Below are positions 1 to 4,767 of a DNA stretch of 6,114 nucleotides, in pieces (position 1 is the first letter of the stretch; each line of letters opens with the position of its first letter). The position numbers and the translations under genes are program-made. Under the pieces are notes generated by a model. That model did no database searches, had not been told where the DNA came from, and saw only the letters and a program-made list of their open reading frames with translations. The stretch is from Flavimaricola sp. (GTDB taxonomy: Bacteria; Pseudomonadota; Alphaproteobacteria; Rhodobacterales; Rhodobacteraceae): positions 1 to 6,114 of the forward strand of contig JALZWD010000293.1 of the NCBI GenBank assembly GCA_023300365.1, read 5' to 3'.

Positions 1-331
1 CGGCCTGCCCCGCCACATCACCCGCATGTGGCCCAAGCGCGAGGCGGAATTATTGGATGGTGGCAGCATCTTTTGGGTGATCAAAGGCGTGATGCTGTGC
101 CGTCAAAATATCATTAGGCTTGATGAATATTGGCGCGACGGCATCCGGTATTGCGCGATTGTATCCAACCCCGAATTGGTGCGGATCGCCGCAACTCCAA
201 GGCGCGCCTTTCAGGGCTGGCGGTATCTTAAGGCCGAGGATGCGCCCTTTGATCTGAGCGCCAACCAACAGTCCGAAACAGCCCTCCCCGCAGCCCTCAG
301 CAAAGCCTTGGCGGATATCGGCGTGCGTTAA
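1..331 (+). CDS. DUF1489-family protein, 3' part (5' end outside window)
   Basis: The reading frame is open from the left edge (first full codon at base 2, reading GLPRHITRMWPKR) to a TAA at 329-331. That gives 109 residues of a protein whose family is usually about 140 long, so roughly the first 30 residues are missing. The ATG at 26-28 is internal, because the conserved sequence continues upstream of it. I recognise the family from the blocks ELLDGGSIFWVIKG, a central part with DGIRYCAIVSNPELVR, and RRAFQGWRYLKAEDAP. Function is unknown; the family is small, has no visible signal peptide or membrane segment, and is presumably cytosolic. It converges on hisG: the two TAA stops overlap within the TTAA at 328-331. 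Family assignment is from memory of the motif pattern and fairly secure; no role can be inferred from the neighbours. Confidence 0.85.
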   Translation, partial: GLPRHITRMWPKREAELLDGGSIFWVIKGVMLCRQNIIRLDEYWRDGIRYCAIVSNPELVRIAATPRRAFQGWRYLKAEDAPFDLSANQQSETALPAALSKALADIGVR

Positions 332-1017
332 AGCCCCAAACGCGCCTTCAGCAGCGAAAGTCTCTTGATGTCGGATGCGTCCAATGGGGCACCAAGGCTT
401 TGGAACAACGTCGCTTGGCTCGCATGAATGACCGGCGCATCAAGGATACGTAACCCATTGGCACGCAGGGTTTCTCCGGTTGAGGTTATGTCGGCAATCG
501 CCTCGGCGGTTTCGTTTTTGACGGTGCCTTCCGTGGCCCCTTGGCTATCAACCAATTGATAATCCGCGACACCGTGCTCGCGCAGGTATTCCCGGACCAA
601 ACGGTGGTATTTCGTCGCAATCCGCAGGCGGAACCCATGCGCGGCGCGAAAGGCCGCAGCGACCGCGTCGAGGTCGTCCAAGGTTTCGACATCCACCCAA
701 CCGTCAGGCACCGCAAGGATAAGATCAGCGCCGCCAAAACCAAGCCCGGCAAGGTCTTGAACTTGGCTCTGCCACAAGGCAATTTTCTCGCGGACGAGGT
801 CCGATCCTGTCACGCCCAAATGAATCCGCCCCGCGGCCAATTCACGCGGAATTTCACCCGCCGAGAGCAATACCAACTCCACGCCCTCAATGCCCTCTGC
901 GACACCGGAATATTCACGATCAGAGCCCGACTTTCGCAGCGAAATGCCGTGTTGTCCAAACCACTCAAACGTCTTGTCCATCAACCGCCCCTTGGACGGC
1001 ACACCGAGCTTAATCAT
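328..1017 (-). CDS. hisG: ATP phosphoribosyltransferase catalytic subunit, short form (HisG-S)
   Basis: This enzyme catalyses the first committed step of histidine synthesis: ATP plus PRPP gives N1-(5-phosphoribosyl)-ATP and pyrophosphate, in the cytosol. The 229-residue protein opens with [12 protein letters not shown], as HisG does. It carries ATKYHRLVREYL at about 134-145, where the family has its ATKYP-type block, and the PRPP-binding signature ADITSTGETLRANGL at about 175-189. It ends soon after the second periplasmic-binding-protein-like lobe, so the C-terminal ACT-like regulatory domain of long HisG is absent. Short HisG needs HisZ as a partner, and hisZ lies directly upstream. Its ATG (1015-1017) lies inside the end of hisZ, an 8-bp overlap, with GAGGG at 1023-1027 five bases before the start, so translational coupling is likely. 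Its stop overlaps that of the DUF1489 gene. Identification is firm. Confidence 0.97.
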   Translation of the reverse strand: MIKLGVPSKGRLMDKTFEWFGQHGISLRKSGSDREYSGVAEGIEGVELVLLSAGEIPRELAAGRIHLGVTGSDLVREKIALWQSQVQDLAGLGFGGADLILAVPDGWVDVETLDDLDAVAAAFRAAHGFRLRIATKYHRLVREYLREHGVADYQLVDSQGATEGTVKNETAEAIADITSTGETLRANGLRILDAPVIHASQATLFQSLGAPLDASDIKRLSLLKARLGL

Positions 1018-1027
1018 TGTGACCCTC
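1010..1027 (-). promoter_or_regulatory. hisZ/hisG overlap with internal hisG ribosome binding site
   Basis: Read on the minus strand, GAGGG (1023-1027) is followed by five bases and the hisG ATG (1015-1017); the hisZ stop TAA is at 1010-1012. The hisG start therefore lies five codon-register bases before the hisZ stop, and its Shine-Dalgarno sequence is within hisZ coding sequence. A ribosome finishing hisZ would land on the hisG start, which would favour matched amounts of the two subunits of one enzyme. The overlap is seen directly; the coupling is inferred. Confidence 0.7.
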
Positions 1028-2098
1028 GCGCAATTGCACAGCCAACGCCGGGCGGATCACCCCACCCACCGCAGGGATAACCCGGCCTTTGCCAAGGACA
1101 GATGTCAGGGCATCATAGCGCCCACCCGTGGCCACAGGAGGCATCTCCGCGTGGTGTTCAGCATAAAAACCAAAAACGAAGCCGTCGTAATATTCAAGCG
1201 AGGTCCGCCCGAAACTTCCCTCAAATTCAAGGGCTTCGACATCTATCGCTCTTTTTTCCAAGGCATCGAGACGCGCCGCGAGCGTGTCGACGGCCGGTGC
1301 GATGGCCGGAAGGCTTTGGGCGATATCGCGCAGGTCCAAGAGCACTTTTGGCGCGGTGTCACGCAAGCCAAGGATACGGTCAATGAGGGCCAGTTCTTCG
1401 TTCGAGATGGGCGGCGTTTTCGCATCTTGGCGCAAACGTTCAATCCGAGCAGCCACCTCAGCGCGCCGACGCAAACCGGCGCTTGGCCCAACATCCGCGA
1501 AGGGATCAGCCGCCGACAATATGGCACGGCGCGTCTCAGATTGCACCGGATCGGCGCCGAAACGATGCAGCAAATTGGTGAAACGCGCAGGCCGCCAAAT
1601 ATGCCGCATGAGGGCCGCTTTGCGGGCGTCGCTGGTGTTTAATCCCCGCACCGCCGCTTTCAATATTCCGATGTCGCCTGTCGCGGCACGAACAGGAAGC
1701 CCATTGAGCCCTTGGGAAATCAGTGCAAACACCTCTGCATCGGCCTCTGCCGGAGAGGCGCTTGCGAATACCTCGTAACCCGCTTGTACAAATTCAACAT
1801 TACGGGTTTCGTCGGTCTCTTGTTTGCGAAACACCTTGCCCGCGTAACAATACCGCGCGGGATCGACGCCGCCAGCCATGTGGGCCTGCACGATTGGAAC
1901 GGTAAAATCGGGACGGAGCATCATCTCGCCACGCAACGGATCGGCAGTGATATAAGCGCGTGCGCGAATGTCTTCGCCATAGATATCGAGAAGAGTTTCG
2001 GCGGGCTGGAGCACATCAGCGTGCACCGTTTTGGCCCCGGCCTGCTGGAACAACTGATTAAGGCGTTCAGCTTCGTTAAGAACCGCCCCCTGCATCAC
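1010..2098 (-). CDS. hisZ: ATP phosphoribosyltransferase regulatory subunit HisZ
   Basis: HisZ is a catalytically dead paralogue of the class II histidyl-tRNA synthetase core. It binds short-form HisG, activates it and mediates histidine feedback in the heteromeric enzyme. The 362-residue protein shows the HisRS-like fold: [19 protein letters not shown] at about 31-49, [12 protein letters not shown] at about 60-71, a motif-2-like [13 protein letters not shown] at about 81-93, and a motif-3-like [12 protein letters not shown] followed by [14 protein letters not shown] near the C-terminus. The anticodon-binding domain of true HisRS is absent, which separates HisZ from HisS. The start is ambiguous. 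The GTG at 2096-2098 overlaps the hisS stop as GTGA; the next codon, ATG at 2093-2095, overlaps it as TGATG and would give 361 residues. Purine-rich CAAGGG sits just upstream of both and is slightly better spaced for the ATG. The gene ends inside hisG. Confidence 0.95.
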   Translation of the reverse strand: MMQGAVLNEAERLNQLFQQAGAKTVHADVLQPAETLLDIYGEDIRARAYITADPLRGEMMLRPDFTVPIVQAHMAGGVDPARYCYAGKVFRKQETDETRNVEFVQAGYEVFASASPAEADAEVFALISQGLNGLPVRAATGDIGILKAAVRGLNTSDARKAALMRHIWRPARFTNLLHRFGADPVQSETRRAILSAADPFADVGPSAGLRRRAEVAARIERLRQDAKTPPISNEELALIDRILGLRDTAPKVLLDLRDIAQSLPAIAPAVDTLAARLDALEKRAIDVEALEFEGSFGRTSLEYYDGFVFGFYAEHHAEMPPVATGGRYDALTSVLGKGRVIPAVGGVIRPALAVQLREGHND

Positions 2099-3573
2099 CC
2101 TTGCCCGGCCAGCATTTTTTGAACCTCGGCGACAAGAGCGGAACGGGGCACCTCAATCTGACTTGGGCGATCTTTCCATTCCTCAAGCGTGGCGTTTTCC
2201 GCTATTTTTGCGCCTAAAATCAGGTCTTTAATCTGAATAACGCCATTTGCATGCTCGTCCCCGCCCTCAATGATGGCAATCGGGGAGTTGCGCTTGTCGG
2301 CGTATTTCATTTGGTTGCCAAAATTTTTGGGGTTCCCCAAATAAACCTCGGCCCTGATACCCGCTTGCCGCAGCTCGGCGACCATGGATTGATAGTCGGC
2401 CATACGCTCGCGATCCATGACAGTGATCACAACGGGGCCTTGGGCCTGAGTTGTCATCCGCCCCTTGGCCGTGAGCGCAGCAAGCAGGCGGTCGACGCCG
2501 ATTGAGACACCCGTTGCGGGCACAGCTTGGCCGGTGAACCGCTTGACCAGATCATCATAGCGCCCACCGCCCGCGACCGAGCCAAATTGCCGTGGACGGC
2601 CTTTTTCGTCTTTGATTTCAAAGGTTAGCTCGGCCTCATAAACCGGACCGGTATAGTAGCCGAGACCGCGCACAACCGACGGGTCGATGACGATGCGGTC
2701 GGGCCCATACCCTTGGGCCGCGAGAAGCGCCGCGATGGTTTCCAATTCGTCTACACCCGCCTCACCGATCTCGGAACCTGTCACCAAACCGCGTAAATTC
2801 GCGACAGTTTCGGCGCCGTCCGCGCCCAATGCAGCCATGAAACCCATGACTTTGTCGGCCTGCGTTTCGGACAATCCCGCGCCCTTGGTGAAATCGCCGC
2901 TATCGTCTTCGCGGCCATCCCCTAGCAGGGCACGAACGCCACTTTCGCCCAGCCGGTCAAGCTTATCAATCGCGCGCAGGACAATCCCGCGTTCGCTCTC
3001 TTTGTCGTCGCCAGCAAGGCCCACGACCTCCATCACGCCGTTAAGAACTTTACGATTATTAACGCGCACAACATAATCTCCGCGGTCAATGCCCACCGCC
3101 TCGAGCGTGTCGGAGAGCATAGCGCAAATCTCGGCATCGGCGGCAACCGACGGGGCGCCCACCGTATCTGCATCGCATTGATAAAATTGGCGAAACCGCC
3201 CGGGGCCGGGCTTTTCGTTGCGCCAAACGGGGCCCATCGTATAGCGGCGATAAGGCGCGGGAAGATCATTACGATATTGCGCCGCGACACGCGCCAAGGG
3301 GGCCGTCATATCATAGCGCAAAGCGAGCCAATCGCTGTCTTCTTCCCAAGCAAAAACGCCCTCATTGGGGCGGTCCACATCGGGAAGGAATTTGCCCAAG
3401 GCGTCGACCGTCTCGACCGCAGATGTCTCAAGCGCATCAAAGCCATAGCGATGATAAACCTCGCCAATCACACGCAGCATTTCCGTCCGCTGGGTGACCT
3501 CAGCGCCGAAATAATCACGAAATCCCTTGGGCGTTTCTGCCTTGGGGCGCGGGGTCTTTTTAACCTTGGCCAT
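2095..3573 (-). CDS. hisS: Histidyl-tRNA synthetase, divergent alphaproteobacterial type
   Basis: HisRS charges tRNA-His with histidine using ATP; it is an essential class IIa cytosolic enzyme. The 492 residues contain a motif-1 region starting at [10 protein letters not shown] (about 17-26), motif 2 [20 protein letters not shown] (about 115-134), the histidine-binding motif [17 protein letters not shown] (about 300-316), and motif 3 [13 protein letters not shown] (about 355-367). An anticodon-binding domain runs from about 379 to the end. The length exceeds the roughly 424 residues of the E. coli enzyme. Part of the excess is a segment around 200-245 with [19 protein letters not shown], which I associate with alphaproteobacterial HisRS. 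Motif 2 continues as YQCDADTVG rather than the usual bacterial HQ-x-G-x-E form, resembling the eukaryote-like clade. I chose the ATG at 3571-3573 because the family begins near here and GAGGG lies five bases upstream. It leads the hisS-hisZ-hisG cluster. Confidence 0.96.
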   Translation of the reverse strand: MAKVKKTPRPKAETPKGFRDYFGAEVTQRTEMLRVIGEVYHRYGFDALETSAVETVDALGKFLPDVDRPNEGVFAWEEDSDWLALRYDMTAPLARVAAQYRNDLPAPYRRYTMGPVWRNEKPGPGRFRQFYQCDADTVGAPSVAADAEICAMLSDTLEAVGIDRGDYVVRVNNRKVLNGVMEVVGLAGDDKESERGIVLRAIDKLDRLGESGVRALLGDGREDDSGDFTKGAGLSETQADKVMGFMAALGADGAETVANLRGLVTGSEIGEAGVDELETIAALLAAQGYGPDRIVIDPSVVRGLGYYTGPVYEAELTFEIKDEKGRPRQFGSVAGGGRYDDLVKRFTGQAVPATGVSIGVDRLLAALTAKGRMTTQAQGPVVITVMDRERMADYQSMVAELRQAGIRAEVYLGNPKNFGNQMKYADKRNSPIAIIEGGDEHANGVIQIKDLILGAKIAENATLEEWKDRPSQIEVPRSALVAEVQKMLAGQG

Positions 3574-3578
3574 GTCGT

Positions 3579-3583
3579 CCCTC
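3579..3583 (-). promoter_or_regulatory. hisS ribosome binding site (decides the start)
   Basis: On the minus strand GAGGG lies five bases (ACGAC) before the ATG at 3571-3573. A competing in-frame ATG at 3583-3585 has AGGA at 3587-3590 only one base away, too close for normal initiation. The downstream ATG is therefore preferred. Much longer in-frame extensions would run antisense across slyX and are not family-like. Confidence 0.65.
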
Positions 3584-3596
3584 ATTTCCTGCGGAT

Positions 3597-3625
3597 GCTG
3601 TACCGCGCACGGGGTGGGCTTGCAA
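3597..3625 (-). promoter_or_regulatory. Candidate sigma-70-type promoter for hisS-hisZ-hisG
   Basis: In the 81-bp gap between the divergent hisS and slyX, the minus strand reads TTGCAA (3620-3625, 4 of 6 matches to TTGACA), then a 17-bp spacer, then TACAGC (3597-3602, 3 of 6 matches to TATAAT). This would start transcription near 3590, leaving a leader of about 17 bases with the Shine-Dalgarno sequence in it. The spacing is ideal but the -10 match is weak, so the call is tentative. The leader is too short for a histidine attenuator peptide. I could not pick out a comparable promoter for slyX; TTGCAA is self-complementary, but no -10 follows at 17 bp on the other strand. Confidence 0.3.
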
Positions 3626-3654
3626 CTGGGCGCGGGGACGGCCATTTGGGGGAT

Positions 3655-3852
3655 ATGACGCAAACACAGCTTGAAGAACGCATCGCGCATCTGACCAAAA
3701 CGGTTGAAGATCTGTCGGATGTGGTGGCCAAACAGGACCAAGAAATCGCCGTGATGAAGCGGCGATTGGGCATGTTAATGGAGCGGGAAGCGGAACGCGA
3801 AAACCTTGAGGGATCCGTGACGATCGGCAATCAGCCGCCGCCACATTATTAA
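3655..3852 (+). CDS. slyX: SlyX family protein
   Basis: A 65-residue protein reading [20 protein letters not shown], then [20 protein letters not shown], and ending in NQPPPHY. The spaced hydrophobic residues (L6, I10, L13, V17, L20, V23) form a heptad-like pattern, suggesting one long coiled-coil helix over about residues 4-50. The C-terminal PPHY matches the PPHY/PPHW tail I associate with SlyX. SlyX is a small, probably cytosolic protein with no established biochemical role; its name comes from its position next to slyD in E. coli. The ATG follows a G-rich stretch (GGGGGA at 3648-3653) that is rather close for a Shine-Dalgarno sequence, so the start rests mainly on family length. The frame stays open far upstream, but that part is antisense to hisS. 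It is divergent from hisS, and its TAA overlaps the stop of the convergent lipoprotein gene. Confidence 0.88.
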   Translation: MTQTQLEERIAHLTKTVEDLSDVVAKQDQEIAVMKRRLGMLMEREAERENLEGSVTIGNQPPPHY

Positions 3853-4685
3853 ATCCCCTTAAAATCCATCGCGACCACCTGTCCATCATGCAACAAAATA
3901 TCAGCCCAAACCGGGTTGGAGCCGAAGCGTTGATACAAGGTAAGAAAGGTGGTCCGCTGCGCCAACCTTTCGAGCCGTGATCCGCAAGGCTGACCGGCGC
4001 GGACGCCGCAAAAATCAGCTTTGATTTGTTCGTAGGCGTTGTCGGTTTCGGTGTATTCAAGGCCACCATCGGCGGCACCGTATCGGACAATCTCGTGGGT
4101 GCCTATATCGCCAAAAAACACCAAGGCCGCTGTGAACTGTCGGGCGCAACCATCAGAAAAACCAGTAATAAAATGAGTTCTCTGGGAGGTCGTCGAAGGG
4201 ACGGTGTCGTAAACAGTGTACCCTGACTTGCTGTCTAATTCTCGGCCAAGGTTGCGTGCCGAGAGGCCGCAAACGCGGGCAATGTCGCCGTAAGATAAGA
4301 CCCCACTGGGCGGGACTGCCACGGTCTCGATTCCGTCCGAAGATGGTGATGCCCCAAATCCGCCCAAAAGGCCGAAAAATTGGTTGCGTTCCGGCCGCTC
4401 GGATACGGCGGGAACCGTTAACGCAGCGGTATCATCGGTTAACACAGCATCGGTAGCAGCCAAAGTCGCCGCGTCTGCGCCAGCAGCCGTGGAGACGGCG
4501 GAAGTTTCAGGACTGCGGCCAAATATGTTGGCAATGGCCCCGGCCGCCCCATTGGTTGGCCCATTGCTTGGCCCAGCCGAATTGGCAACGTCAGGCGCAC
4601 TATTGGGAACATCCCTGACCAAAGGGCCACACCCGATGAGCCCGCAAAGCGCACCATAAAAAATAAAAGTTGGAAACGGGCGCAT
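3849..4685 (-). CDS. Putative lipoprotein of unknown function with a four-cysteine C-terminal domain
   Basis: The 278-residue product begins with a short type II signal peptide: R2, a hydrophobic stretch, then lipobox LIGC with the lipidated cysteine at 19. Glycine at +2 gives no inner-membrane retention signal by the E. coli rule, so outer-membrane anchoring facing the periplasm is likely. Residues 21 to about 128 are a low-complexity linker rich in A, S, T, G, N and P. The folded part starts near SYGDIARVCGLSARNLG (131-147) and carries cysteines at 139, 180, 226 and 234, which could form two disulfides in the periplasm. It also contains THFITGFSDGCARQF, FCGVRAGQPCGSRL and, near the end, NPVWADILLHDGQVVAMDF. 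It resembles a conserved hypothetical protein I associate with Rhodobacteraceae, but I know no function and assign none. AGAGGA at 4690-4695 supports the start. It lies 82 bp downstream of dnaE on the same strand and converges with slyX. Confidence 0.85.
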   Translation of the reverse strand: MRPFPTFIFYGALCGLIGCGPLVRDVPNSAPDVANSAGPSNGPTNGAAGAIANIFGRSPETSAVSTAAGADAATLAATDAVLTDDTAALTVPAVSERPERNQFFGLLGGFGASPSSDGIETVAVPPSGVLSYGDIARVCGLSARNLGRELDSKSGYTVYDTVPSTTSQRTHFITGFSDGCARQFTAALVFFGDIGTHEIVRYGAADGGLEYTETDNAYEQIKADFCGVRAGQPCGSRLERLAQRTTFLTLYQRFGSNPVWADILLHDGQVVAMDFKGI

Positions 4686-4689
4686 ACGG

Positions 4690-4695
4690 TCCTCT
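4690..4695 (-). promoter_or_regulatory. Ribosome binding site of the lipoprotein gene
   Basis: On the minus strand AGAGGA lies four bases (CCGT) before the ATG at 4683-4685. This fixes the start that yields a proper lipoprotein signal peptide. Confidence 0.7.
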
Positions 4696-4718
4696 GGACG
4701 AAACTTGGTAACGTCATC

Positions 4719-4747
4719 AGTCTAGATGAAAGTTATCCACAGGTCCA
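4719..4747 (-). promoter_or_regulatory. Candidate promoter of the lipoprotein gene
   Basis: On the minus strand TGGACC (4742-4747, 4 of 6 matches to TTGACA) is followed by a 17-bp spacer and TAGACT (4719-4724, 4 of 6 matches to TATAAT). Transcription would begin near 4711, giving a leader of about 25 bases. The proposed -35 is one arm of the dyad at 4742-4755. The -10 lies at the centre of a smaller inverted repeat, TCATC-N6-GATGA (4714-4729). The DnaA box occupies the -35-proximal half of the spacer. Matches are moderate and there is no experimental support; the dnaE transcript could also read into this gene. Confidence 0.35.
4733..4741 (+). promoter_or_regulatory. Perfect consensus DnaA box
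   Basis: The + strand reads TTATCCACA, an exact match to the strong DnaA-binding 9-mer. It lies in the 82-bp gap between the end of dnaE and the lipoprotein gene. On the minus strand it falls inside the spacer of the candidate lipoprotein promoter, a position where bound DnaA would be expected to block polymerase. I saw no second box nearby, and this is not an AT-rich, origin-like setting, so an origin is not suggested. The match is certain; a regulatory role is inferred. Confidence 0.5.
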
Positions 4748-4755
4748 TGTGGACC
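4742..4755. repeat. 14-bp dyad next to the DnaA box
   Basis: GGTCCA and TGGACC form perfect 6-bp arms around a central TG, starting on the base after the DnaA box. As RNA from the dnaE side it can fold as GGUCC-ACAU-GGACC, extended by two G-U pairs. It has no following U-run, so it is a poor intrinsic terminator. It could be a protein-binding site, a weak 3' hairpin on the dnaE message, or chance. Confidence 0.4.
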
Positions 4756-4767
4756 CAGAGGCAAGTC

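Noticed and set aside
541..1080. A 179-codon open frame on the + strand opposite hisG
   Set aside because: It is antisense to hisG over its whole useful length and has no family resemblance.
890..1642. A 250-codon open frame on the + strand opposite hisZ and hisG
   Set aside because: It is fully antisense to two firmly identified genes, with arginine/proline-rich composition typical of a shadow frame.
3574..3600. A histidine attenuator or T-box leader before hisS
   Set aside because: The likely leader is about 17 bases, with no room for a His-rich leader peptide or a structured tRNA-binding RNA; T-boxes are also not expected in this group.
3603..3635. Inverted repeat CCGCGC / GCGCGG in the hisS-slyX gap
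   Set aside because: The arms are only 6 bp, consist of G and C alone in a GC-rich stretch, and are separated by 21 bp; chance is a sufficient explanation.
3178..3654. Long N-terminal extension of slyX
   Set aside because: SlyX proteins are about 65-75 residues; the upstream part is antisense to hisS and has no coiled-coil pattern.
3574..3741. N-terminal extension of hisS to an upstream start
   Set aside because: The extra 56 residues are not HisRS-like, run antisense through slyX, and a good Shine-Dalgarno sequence precedes the downstream ATG.
3560..4090. A 176-codon minus-strand frame across the slyX region and the lipoprotein 3' end
   Set aside because: It overlaps slyX and the lipoprotein gene in other frames, and no part resembles a known protein.
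4733..4741. The DnaA box as part of a replication origin
   Set aside because: Only one box is present, there is no AT-rich unwinding region, and no dnaA, dnaN, parAB or repABC gene is nearby.
4742..4767. Intrinsic terminator after dnaE
   Set aside because: The possible hairpin has only five firm pairs and no following U-run in the minus-strand RNA.
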